Below, piece by piece: positions 1-8,660 of a stretch of DNA of 8,660 nucleotides. This stretch comes from JBOGWY01 sp050694015 (GTDB lineage: Bacteria; Actinomycetota; CADDZG01; WHSQ01): contig JBOGWY010000232.1 in assembly GCA_050694015.1 (NCBI GenBank), positions 1 through 8,660 of the forward strand, read 5' to 3'. Numbering within the stretch: position 1 is the first letter of the stretch; every line of letters begins with the position of its first letter. Both the position numbers and the translations under genes were made by a program. The notes under the pieces are model-generated. The model did not search any database. It was not told where the DNA came from and saw only the letters and a list, made by a program, of their open reading frames with translations.

Positions 1-50
1 TCGTGGAAACCGAAAACGCGCGCGCAGACCGGTTTATGCTCACCTGATAG

Positions 51-112
51 AAGACTCCTGTTGTGGTGTATGAGTGCTTTGGACAGCTACATCTTCCCTG
101 CTCAGGAGTCTT
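51..112. repeat. 10-bp perfect inverted repeat with 42-nt spacer
   Basis: AAGACTCCTG at 51-60 is the exact reverse complement of CAGGAGTCTT at 103-112. Allowing a two-base bulge on the left arm, pairing extends outward by GATA (46-49) against TATC (112-115). The 42-base spacer is too long, and the run after the right arm too poor in T, for a standard intrinsic terminator. The right arm also overlaps an alternative small stem, CTTAT (110-114) with ATAAG (124-128), so the two pairings exclude each other. It could be a folded transcript, a protein-binding site or remnant ends of a small element; the sequence does not decide. Confidence 0.5.
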
Positions 113-147
113 ATCTCTTGGAAATAAGCGCGCGAAGTCAGTCCTTA

Positions 148-162
148 ACTGAGGATCTCAGT
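148..162. repeat. Short hairpin ACTGAG/CTCAGT
   Basis: ACTGAG (148-153) and CTCAGT (157-162) are perfect reverse complements around the three bases GAT. The stem does not extend outward and no T-run follows, so it is not a typical intrinsic terminator. With the larger inverted repeat at 51-112 it suggests that a transcript of this leader could be structured. Confidence 0.35.
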
Positions 163-197
163 AGCTACAGACCGTCACGCGAGATACATGCACCCAC

Positions 198-216
198 GGA
201 TTCGAAGCAGTGCCCT
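198..216 (-). repeat. tRNA T-arm-like sequence, 17/19 match to tRNA-Val
   Basis: GGATTCGAAGCAGTGCCCT here matches 3612-3630 inside the tRNA-Val gene (GGATTCGAACCAGTGACCT) at 17 of 19 positions in the same orientation. The matched part is the T-loop and the 5' side of the T-stem up to the variable loop. Similarity stops before the acceptor stem, and the changed base breaks the T-stem, so this is not a functional tRNA. It could be a decayed attachment-site copy, a tRNA gene fragment or chance. Confidence 0.35.
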
Positions 217-306
217 AGAACGTGAGGAACTACGTCGAAATGACCATTTCCTCCACCTCCTTTCGGGGCCATCCTCAGGAGACACACCTAAACGTGGGTT
301 GGGCAG

Positions 307-3300
307 ATGAAGTCGATGAGACAGGTATTCGTCGTGGCGCTTGCCGTCGTCCAGATCGGCGCGCTTCCGGCGGCCCGAGCCGGGTTGCCCGAGCCACCCT
401 TACCGGCGCCCAAGGCCGTGACGGATTCGACCGTCACCGACTTCGGCAAACGGATGAACACGACGCTCGGCGCGATGCTCGAAGATCTCTTGCCGAAGCT
501 CGAGCGCTTGCGGCCACCCGGTTCCGCGCGCGAGCGCCCCATCTCACTGTCGACGGCCGCGGGGGGAGGGAACGTTCACGCTGAGGGGCTCGGCCTACTG
601 GCGCCGATCCCCCGCCGCTACGACCTCACCCTCGAGCTCACCGGCGTCAAGGAGCCGAACGCGGGAGCCCGCGCGCTCAAACTCACCGGGATCCTGCAAT
701 TCGATTTCGTCACGCACGGCAAGGGTCTCGCCGACGGATTGTTCCTCGGTGTCGTTCGGCTCGGCGGCAGGTTCAAGGGATCCCCTGAGGTGACCGGTGA
801 GGTCCGCAACGGAAAGATCATCGGGCTTGTCGTTCGATCCGGTTCGAGCACGTCCCGCTATGGCAAGGCACCCAGCTCGTTCGTCACGTATACCGGAACG
901 CTCGCGGGAGCGGGCTACTACGAACGAGGCCTTCGCGATGGCGTCGGCAAGGATGCAAGATTCGACGGCCCGTACGGCGTCGCGGTCGACAACGACACCG
1001 GCAACGTCTACGTCACCGATCGCGAGAACGATGCGCTCCGAAAGATCACGCCGTCCCGACGAGTCACGACGCTTGCCGAGGGTCTAGATGGACCCACAGA
1101 CCTCGACTTCGACAACAACGGCGACCTCATCATGAGCCAGTACACGGGGAGCGTCCCACTGGGGCGCGTGGACCTTTCGACGGGCGTCGTGACCCCGGTC
1201 GTCTACAACCGCACCGAGGAAGGCGACGATCTGTGCGGTCGCATCGGCGGCTCGTGCGACGGTCGCTCTCCTATAGGAACCATGGAGTCCGCGAACGGGA
1301 TCGACGTCGAGGGTGGAGTGATCTACGCGGCGCAGAACAATTACCCCGCGTCGCTGAAGATGATCCTTCCGGACGGAACCGTATCGACGATCCACGACAG
1401 CGGAGCCGGGGGACGCGATGGCGGCGACTGTGGGGAAGCGGGGACCCTCGGAGGGAACTCGGATGTCGCCAAGGGCAACGACGGCAAGCTCTACTACACG
1501 ATCTTCACAACCGGTTGCTACGGCGTCCTGGTTCTCGAGCCGAACGGGACCGTGACGACGCTTGCCGGCAAGCTCGACGAGTACGGGTTGAAGGACGGAA
1601 CGGGCCAAGGGGCGCGGTTCTTCGGTGCCTCGTCACTCGCCTACGACGGCGACCGCTACCTGTACGTCTCGGACTCGAACAACTCGCTGCTGCGTCGTGT
1701 TGACGTCTATACGGGCCAGGTCGTGCGCATCGCCGGCTGTATCTCACACGACCCGCGCTTCGACTGCACGAGTCAAACCGGTTTTCGCGACGGATGGCGC
1801 GACCGAGCGCAGTTCGAATCCACCGCGGGCATCGCCTTGGACGACTGGGGCGACCTCTACGTTGCCGACCGGCGTAACAATGCGATCCGCATCGTGCGCA
1901 TCATCGACACGCCCGAGCGCGATCCGCTCATCACGGACTTCGCCCCGTTCGCCGTTACGCGCGGGCAGTCGGCGATGATCACCGTATCGGGCAAGAACCT
2001 CGGCCTCGCCGAATCTGCAACCCTCGGAGACGGTATCGATGTCGTCGATCTCCGTCACGCCGGCGATCGCAAGCTCGAGCTCGACATCACCATCGACCCG
2101 CTTGCAGAGGTCGGCCCCAGATCGCTCGTCGTAAACACCCCGTACGGATCGGTCACGACACCGACCGCGCTGTCGTTCCGAATCCTGGGCGATGACGTGC
2201 GTGGCGCGGAAGTAACGACGATCGCAGGTAACGGCACTTGGCTTCCGACGGGAATCACTGATGGCCCGGCCCAAAACGCGCGCTTCGGGTTCCCCACGGG
2301 GATCGATGTGCAGGACTTCGATCGCGTCCTCGTGGTCGACACACTGGAGCAGCGCGTGCGACTCCTTGCAACGAAGGATGGGGCGAGCGATGAGCTTCTC
2401 GAGCTATTGCTGTACGCGGCCGGCGTACCGAGCGCCGTTGGGTCGATCGTCACGGGCCTCAGCGAGATCGGACAGTTCCTCGAGGGGCTCGGGATCGCCG
2501 GTCTCATACCGAATGCCACCGAGAGCACATTGCGCGAGCCGATACGTCAGACGATCGATGCGGCATGCGCGCCGGTCGGCGCCGACTGTCACCGTCTCGT
2601 GATGCCGTGGGCCGGCCAACCCCTGAACAGCGGAGGCCAGGATGGTTTCCGCCTCGAGTCGAGCCTCTATCTGCCCACCGATGTCGCGGCGGTCGGGAGC
2701 GGCGACTTCTTCGTCGCCGACGCAGGTAACAGCAGGATCCGAACGATCGGCATCAACCCGGTTAACGACGAGCCGCAAGACGACCCATTCATCACGTTCA
2801 GCACCGACACGACTCGCAATCGCCCGTTCGGTGTTGCCGACGGACCCGGCGATTCCGCCATCGCCTCGTACCCGGCTTCGCACGAGGTCAAGCAGATCGA
2901 ATTGGTGAACGGAGGCGAGGAGACGCTGATCGGCGGGGTCACTAACGAGATCGGGTGCCTGCCGAAAGATTCAGGACATCCGCTCGGCGTTCCACTCGGG
3001 ATGGACACGACGAACAGTGCGACGTACGTGGCGGATCCGTTCTGTCAGACGATCTGGCGGATCGAAAACGGAACGGTGTACGACCTGCGCGGAAGTCTTC
3101 GCCTTCCCGGACCTGCATTGGGCCCGTGCTCTGACGGCCCGGCGGCTTTCGCGGGCTTCGGTGCGCCGATCGACGTCCAGGTGGACAGCGACGGGAACAT
3201 CTGGTTCGTCGACGCCATGTGCGGATCCGTCCGGGTGGTTCGCAATCTCTTCAACACCGAAAACTCGCTCGAGTACGCGGACGTCCTGAGCGAACTCCTG

Positions 3301-3582
3301 TCCACGTTCAGTGATCACCTTCCACCGGAGCTCGGCCAGTCTTACGCGCAGGCCCTGGACGGCCTCGACGAGAACTTCCTTGCAACGAACGCGTGGTGGG
3401 TCACGACGGTTGCCGGCAGCATGAACGGAGAACGAGGTTTCGTCGACGGTCCCGCGGAAGACGCTCGGTTCATCCTGCCTGTGGGCATCGCAGTCGCGAG
3501 CCGGGACAACCGGACCGAGGTCTTCGTCACCGACGCGGGAGCCCAGCGGATCCGACTGCTGACGGTGCCCGGAGGGTTCTAG
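307..3582 (+). CDS. Exported double NHL beta-propeller protein with central IPT/TIG domain
   Basis: A 1091-residue protein of unknown specific function. Residues 1-25 form a signal peptide (MKSMRQ, hydrophobic core, ARA cleavage site), so it should act outside the membrane. Residues 40-70 are helical and 100-185 are beta-rich and unrecognised. Six blade-like segments follow (about 210-250, 259-300, 326-364, 382-424, 428-478, 493-532). Those near 210, 428 and 493 carry the NHL pattern DG-x-ARF, then G-ALA/AVD, then LYVAD-x-x-N-x-IR. An IPT/TIG-like Ig domain (about 539-626) leads to six more segments (650-688, 777-816, 839-878, 891-930, 942-982, 1045-1086). Helical inserts interrupt the second set at about 690-750 and 985-1030. 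All 12 cysteines are in close pairs, consistent with disulfides. NHL propellers usually bind proteins, glycans or ligands; the partner is unknown and no catalytic motif is evident. The ATG at 307 is chosen because it begins the signal peptide; its ribosome-binding site is weak. Confidence 0.9.
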   Translation: MKSMRQVFVVALAVVQIGALPAARAGLPEPPLPAPKAVTDSTVTDFGKRMNTTLGAMLEDLLPKLERLRPPGSARERPISLSTAAGGGNVHAEGLGLLAPIPRRYDLTLELTGVKEPNAGARALKLTGILQFDFVTHGKGLADGLFLGVVRLGGRFKGSPEVTGEVRNGKIIGLVVRSGSSTSRYGKAPSSFVTYTGTLAGAGYYERGLRDGVGKDARFDGPYGVAVDNDTGNVYVTDRENDALRKITPSRRVTTLAEGLDGPTDLDFDNNGDLIMSQYTGSVPLGRVDLSTGVVTPVVYNRTEEGDDLCGRIGGSCDGRSPIGTMESANGIDVEGGVIYAAQNNYPASLKMILPDGTVSTIHDSGAGGRDGGDCGEAGTLGGNSDVAKGNDGKLYYTIFTTGCYGVLVLEPNGTVTTLAGKLDEYGLKDGTGQGARFFGASSLAYDGDRYLYVSDSNNSLLRRVDVYTGQVVRIAGCISHDPRFDCTSQTGFRDGWRDRAQFESTAGIALDDWGDLYVADRRNNAIRIVRIIDTPERDPLITDFAPFAVTRGQSAMITVSGKNLGLAESATLGDGIDVVDLRHAGDRKLELDITIDPLAEVGPRSLVVNTPYGSVTTPTALSFRILGDDVRGAEVTTIAGNGTWLPTGITDGPAQNARFGFPTGIDVQDFDRVLVVDTLEQRVRLLATKDGASDELLELLLYAAGVPSAVGSIVTGLSEIGQFLEGLGIAGLIPNATESTLREPIRQTIDAACAPVGADCHRLVMPWAGQPLNSGGQDGFRLESSLYLPTDVAAVGSGDFFVADAGNSRIRTIGINPVNDEPQDDPFITFSTDTTRNRPFGVADGPGDSAIASYPASHEVKQIELVNGGEETLIGGVTNEIGCLPKDSGHPLGVPLGMDTTNSATYVADPFCQTIWRIENGTVYDLRGSLRLPGPALGPCSDGPAAFAGFGAPIDVQVDSDGNIWFVDAMCGSVRVVRNLFNTENSLEYADVLSELLSTFSDHLPPELGQSYAQALDGLDENFLATNAWWVTTVAGSMNGERGFVDGPAEDARFILPVGIAVASRDNRTEVFVTDAGAQRIRLLTVPGGF

Positions 3583-3597
3583 TCGAGGTGGAAGCAA

Positions 3598-3675
3598 TGG
3601 TGGGCGGTACTGGATTCGAACCAGTGACCTCTGCCGTGTGAAGGCAGCGCTCTAACCGGGCTGAGCCAACCGCCC
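3598..3675 (-). tRNA. tRNA-Val (anticodon CAC), CCA encoded
   Basis: The reverse complement folds as a complete cloverleaf. It has a 7-bp acceptor stem (GGGCGGT/ACCGCCC), a D-arm with stem GCTC/GAGC, and an anticodon stem CTGCC/GGCAG around loop TTCACAC. The variable loop is 5 bases (AGGTC), and the T-stem is ACTGG/CCAGT around TTCGAAT. The anticodon CAC reads the valine codon GTG. The discriminator base is A (3601), and the 3' CCA is encoded in the DNA at 3598-3600. The gene converges with the propeller gene, whose stop lies 15 bases from the tRNA 3' end, so any tRNA terminator must lie within that coding sequence. Confidence 0.96.
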
Positions 3676-3678
3676 CTG

Positions 3679-3712
3679 GGTCCGACCATCCTACGGTGAG
3701 GACGGCCGGACC
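3679..3712. other. Hairpin between tRNA-Val and the small secreted-protein gene
   Basis: GGTCCG (3679-3684) pairs with CGGACC (3707-3712), with an inner TCC/GGA (3689-3691 with 3700-3702). It follows the stop codon of the minus-strand gene at 3735 and could help end its transcription, but there is no T-run and it overlaps the probable tRNA promoter. The terminator role is therefore weakly supported. Confidence 0.3.
3688..3693 (-). promoter_or_regulatory. Candidate -10 element of tRNA-Val
   Basis: On the minus strand TAGGAT fits the TAnnnT -10 consensus and lies 12 bases upstream of the first tRNA base (3675). A start about 7 bases downstream of the hexamer would leave a 5' leader of about six bases for RNase P to remove. 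No good -35 hexamer lies at 16-18 bp; a TAGACA at 3722-3727 is too far upstream. Confidence 0.4.
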
Positions 3713-3734
3713 GGGATCGGTTGTCTAGCGGGAC

Positions 3735-4313
3735 TTACGCGCGGATCGTTCTCGACTTCGCGGCACCGCACTCGAAGCGCGGGCCGGCACCGGCCGGATC
3801 CACGTTCCGCTTCGGAGTCTTCGCGTAATAGCGGCCGCGAGCACCTTCTTCCTTGATGCTCCAGCGACCACGTGGGTTCGTCCTGGTACGTCCAACCGTC
3901 TTGTCGGGACCGCGCTTCACCTTCTTCAAGATCACGCGGCGCCCACGTTCGCAGGCGTTCTCTTCCGAGCGGACCGCACCACTGAACCGATCGCGGCCAT
4001 CGGCGAAGCGGATCGTGATCTTGGAGTCGCACTTGATCGTCTGCTGACCCTGGCCTGGCGTAGGTGTGCTGGTGGTGCTGTCCGAGGGCGTCGGCGATTC
4101 GCTCTCCTCCTCACCGGGCAACGGCGGGAGCGTCGGAAGCGGCCCCTCGTCGGTCGGACTGGGCGAAGTGGTCGACGGCGACGGGCTCGGCGAGCCGTCA
4201 CGACCACACTCCTGTGCGATCGCCCCGCCGCCGAAGTTCAGAACCGCGATCGCGGCCGCTACCAACGACAGCACGATCGTGAGCGCGACGCGACGAGCTC
4301 CAGTTCTTTCCAT
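3735..4313 (-). CDS. Small secreted protein with Ser/Pro/Thr linker and basic C-terminal domain
   Basis: A 192-residue protein of unknown function. Residues 1-33 form a signal peptide: basic start RTGARR, hydrophobic core 9-27, and AIA cleavage site at 31-33. Residues 37-91 are a low-complexity linker rich in Ser, Pro, Thr and Glu, typical of a spacer through the cell wall or of an O-glycosylated stalk. Residues 92-183 are strongly basic and look like a small beta-sandwich, with Cys at 95, 121 and 182 and a conspicuous GARGRYYAK segment at 157-165. Cys36 lies just after the predicted cleavage site. I recall similar C-terminal domains, resembling carboxypeptidase-regulatory-like folds, in actinobacterial hypothetical proteins; that is memory, not a search. 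The ATG at 4313 is preceded by a run of six G that can act as a ribosome-binding site. The gene is divergent from the patatin gene and probably transcribed alone. Confidence 0.85.
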   Translation of the reverse strand: MERTGARRVALTIVLSLVAAAIAVLNFGGGAIAQECGRDGSPSPSPSTTSPSPTDEGPLPTLPPLPGEEESESPTPSDSTTSTPTPGQGQQTIKCDSKITIRFADGRDRFSGAVRSEENACERGRRVILKKVKRGPDKTVGRTRTNPRGRWSIKEEGARGRYYAKTPKRNVDPAGAGPRFECGAAKSRTIRA

Positions 4314-4323
4314 GTTCCCCCCT

Positions 4324-4329
4324 AGGCTA
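4324..4329 (-). promoter_or_regulatory. Candidate -10 element of the small secreted-protein gene
   Basis: TAGCCT on the minus strand fits TAnnnT and ends 10 bases before the ATG at 4313. Initiation about 7 bases downstream would leave an RNA leader of only a few bases, so either the G-run between hexamer and ATG is not used as a ribosome-binding site or transcription starts further upstream. No clear -35 is visible. Confidence 0.4.
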
Positions 4330-4401
4330 TGGACGTCGATTTTTCGGGTCGTCCCTTTCTACCCCGAGCGCGGAGGGCGCAAAACCAGAGCGACCCCGGC
4401 A

Positions 4402-4407
4402 TAGAGT
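4402..4407 (+). promoter_or_regulatory. -10 element for leaderless patatin transcript
   Basis: TAGAGT fits TAnnnT and is separated from the GTG start at 4414 by six bases (CGCCCC), which places the expected transcription start on the first base of the codon. No Shine-Dalgarno sequence precedes the GTG, as expected for a leaderless mRNA. The TAG of this hexamer is also the in-frame stop that bounds the reading frame upstream. No convincing -35 is seen. Confidence 0.5.
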
Positions 4408-4413
4408 CGCCCC

Positions 4414-5657
4414 GTGGGGACCGTCATATTTCTCTCGGAGGGTCAGCGACGCAGGCCCTCGCCCCGCCCCCGCGCTCCGCACTCCGCATCCGAGGGGCGC
4501 GTCGCTCTCGTCCTCGGGGGCGGCGGGATCACCGGCGCCGCCTATCACCTCGGCGTGCTGAACGCGATGAACGTCATGAGCGAACGCGCGACCGTCAACG
4601 ACTTCGATCTCTACGTCGGAACCTCCGCCGGGGCGGTGATCGCGGCATGTCTGGCGAACGGCATCACGCCCGAAGATCTGATCCGGGCGAACCTCGATCG
4701 CCCCGGCGCACCGTTCAAGGGGATCGGAGCCGACGAGATCATGCTGCCGGAGCGGCGCGGCCTCGTGCGCTCGGCGATCCGCTGGCCGCTCAGCGTGATG
4801 GGAGCGGCTCGCCGCTATTTCGGGCACCCGTTCACGACTTCGCTGATCGACGGGCTCGGCGCGCTTGCCGAGGGTCTGCCCCCCGGCCTCTACACGACCG
4901 ACGGCACAGAACGGTATATGCGTGAGTTGTTCACGAAGCCGGGACGGTCCAACGCGTTCCACGAGACGAAGCGTGAGCTACTGATCACGGCCACCGACCT
5001 GGACGCGGCGGCGCGCGTCGTGTTCGGTCGCAGCTCGACGTCGGACGTCTCGATCTCCGAGGCCGCGGCAGCGTCCACCGCCATCCCACTCCTCTACTCG
5101 CCGCGTCGTATCGGCGAGCGCGTCTACTACGACGGTGGCCTGCGCTCGACGACGAACATCGACATCGCGATCGCCCAGGGGGCCAAGCTCGTCGTGTGCA
5201 TCAACCCGCTCGTTCCCTACGTGCACAGCCCCGGCGAGCTCCTCCCCTCCGCTACGGGTCTGCCCTCGCGGGATCTGTCACAGAAGGGGTTCGCCCACGT
5301 CGCGGCGCAGACGTTCCGGATCATGGCCGCATCGCAGATGCAGAAAGAGATCGAGCTGATCCAGCACGCGCATCCGGACGTCGACATCATCCTGATCGAG
5401 CCGCGCCGGGACGACGAGCACATGTTCGTCTTCAACCTGATGGACTACGGATCGCGCGAACGCGTCGCCCGGCACGCGTTCGAGAGTGTCGCGATCGATC
5501 TCGTAACACGATTCCCCGACTACAAGAAGGTGTGCGGCCGCCACGGGATCAAGCTGAACCGAGACCGGTTGATCGATCAGCTCCAGCACATCGTCAGCGG
5601 AGCCGAGCCCCGCTTCTTCAGTGCGCGCAGCGCGGACGAGTCCGAGGGGACCGCGAC

Positions 5658-5661
<4 letters not shown>
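4414..5661 (+). CDS. Patatin-like phospholipase / acyl hydrolase
   Basis: A 415-residue serine acyl hydrolase of the patatin family, which uses a Ser-Asp dyad to cleave acyl esters of lipids. The oxyanion loop GGGGITG is at 35-41, followed by the family's H-x-GVL at 45-49. The nucleophile elbow GTSAG is at 69-73 with Ser71 as nucleophile, and the Asp motif DGG is at 240-242 with Asp240. The strand before the Asp (LLITATDL) and the segment SISEAAAASTAIP are also typical. The oxyanion loop has Ile-Thr where many patatins have a basic residue; the dyad is intact. No signal peptide is evident, though the first 28 residues are basic and Pro-rich. GTG 4414 is the only usable start, because an in-frame TAG lies 12 bases upstream and no other ATG, GTG or TTG precedes the GGGG motif. 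The substrate cannot be told. Its end overlaps uvrA by 4 bp tail to tail. Confidence 0.93.
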
Positions 5662-8582
<2,921 letters not shown>

Positions 8583-8589
8583 CAAGATG

Positions 8590-8595
8590 AGAGTA
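8590..8595 (-). promoter_or_regulatory. -10 element for leaderless uvrA transcript
   Basis: TACTCT on the minus strand fits TAnnnT and lies seven bases (CATCTTG) before the ATG at 8582, so the transcript would start at or one base before the initiation codon. No Shine-Dalgarno sequence lies between them. A weak -35-like TGTGAA lies about 16 bases further upstream, inside the palindrome at 8607-8617. Confidence 0.5.
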
Positions 8596-8606
8596 AACGA
8601 CGTGCT

Positions 8607-8617
8607 TGTGATTCACA
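8607..8617. promoter_or_regulatory. Possible operator TGTGA-T-TCACA at the uvrA -35 region
   Basis: A perfect inverted repeat with 5-bp arms and a one-base centre. The half-sites resemble those of CRP/FNR-family regulators, but their usual spacing is six bases, not one, so that assignment does not fit. Its place over the -35 region would suit a repressor site. Five-base arms occur by chance about once per thousand positions, so the support comes only from its location. Confidence 0.25.
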
Positions 8618-8660
8618 TTCCCCAAGCGGCATTTCGCGGCCTGGCGACGCTGTCGGGCGA

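Larger units (their letters stand above)
1..306. other. Gene-poor left edge, no gene recognised
   Basis: This stretch has about 52% G+C by hand count over bases 1-240, lower than the coding DNA that follows. One plus-strand frame is open from the window edge to a TGA at 223-225 (75 codons; an internal ATG at 70 would give 51 residues). Its third codon positions are only about half G/C and its residues match no family I know, so it may be the tail of a decayed or foreign gene or may be chance. A minus-strand frame is also open over part of the same area. The region contains an inverted repeat (51-112), a small hairpin (148-162) and a tRNA T-arm-like sequence (198-216), described separately. 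No convincing promoter for the gene at 307 is visible. The nearest AGGAG (277-281) is 25 bases from the ATG, too far to be its ribosome-binding site. Confidence 0.5.
8583..8660. other. uvrA upstream region at the window edge
   Basis: Besides the uvrA promoter, this stretch holds a plus-strand frame from ATG 8587 that stays open to the window end (24 codons, beginning MRVNDVLVIHIPQ), divergent from uvrA with only four bases between the starts. It has no Shine-Dalgarno sequence and no match I recognise. On the minus strand, one frame ends in a TGA at 8584-8582 that overlaps the uvrA ATG as TGATG, as translationally coupled genes do. These readings compete and the window is too short to choose, so no gene is called. 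Confidence 0.3.

Noticed and set aside
51..112. Inverted repeat as an intrinsic terminator of an upstream gene
   Set aside because: The 42-base spacer and the lack of a T-run after the right arm do not fit an intrinsic terminator.
198..216. A second tRNA gene or functional tRNA fragment
   Set aside because: No acceptor, D or anticodon stem can be formed around the T-loop-like sequence, and its T-stem does not pair.
222..584. 120-residue plus-strand reading frame overlapping the start of the propeller gene
   Set aside because: It is Arg-rich and repeat-like, as out-of-frame readings of GC-rich genes usually are, and most of it lies inside the well-supported propeller gene.
1065..1570. Direct DNA repeat ACGACGCTTGCCG in the propeller gene as a mobile or CRISPR-like repeat
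   Set aside because: It encodes the recurring TTLA element of NHL blades, so it reflects protein repeats; no regular spacing or spacer structure is present.
2971..3597. 208-residue minus-strand frame at the end of the propeller gene
   Set aside because: It is antisense to recognisable NHL blades and reaches the tRNA 3' end; no signal or domain supports it.
4327..4962. 211-residue minus-strand frame covering the patatin N-terminus
   Set aside because: It is antisense to the catalytic motifs of the patatin gene and would cover both divergent promoters; the composition is that of a shadow frame.
8607..8617. CRP/FNR binding site
   Set aside because: The half-sites look right but the gap is one base instead of six, so it cannot be a canonical site of that family.

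Overview
The window looks like chromosomal DNA from a high-GC bacterium, most likely an actinomycete-type lineage (Actinomycetota). The reasons are G/C-dominated third codon positions in all four main genes, a GTG start, TAnnnT -10 motifs sitting directly on start codons (leaderless style), a secreted Ser/Pro/Thr-linker protein of a kind common in that phylum, and an actinobacterial-looking UvrA. The phylum is an inference; nothing here fixes genus or species.

Layout from left to right. Bases 1-306 are a less GC-rich (about 52%) stretch with no recognisable gene; it contains a 10-bp perfect inverted repeat, a small hairpin and a tRNA T-arm-like sequence. Bases 307-3582 (+) encode a large exported beta-propeller protein, which I read as two six-bladed NHL-type propellers separated by an IPT/TIG (Ig-like) domain. 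A tRNA-Val(CAC) gene with encoded CCA lies convergently on the minus strand at 3598-3675. Bases 3735-4313 (-) encode a small secreted protein with a Pro/Ser/Thr linker and a basic C-terminal domain. A 100-bp divergent promoter region separates it from a patatin-like phospholipase/acyl hydrolase at 4414-5661 (+). That gene converges with, and overlaps by 4 bp, uvrA at 5658-8582 (-), the complete excinuclease ABC subunit A. The last 78 bases hold the uvrA promoter and possibly the first codons of a divergent gene.

The genes do not form one pathway. Two encode exported proteins of unknown role (307-3582 and 3735-4313), one a putative lipid acyl hydrolase, one the damage-recognition ATPase of nucleotide excision repair, and one a tRNA. 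No integrase, transposase, CRISPR array, toxin-antitoxin pair or phage gene is visible. The points most worth a second look are the apparent internal duplication in the propeller protein with matched cysteine spacing, -10 elements placed exactly for leaderless transcription at uvrA and the patatin gene, and a 17/19 copy of the tRNA-Val T-arm on the far side of the propeller gene. I did not find a convincing new multi-gene system.
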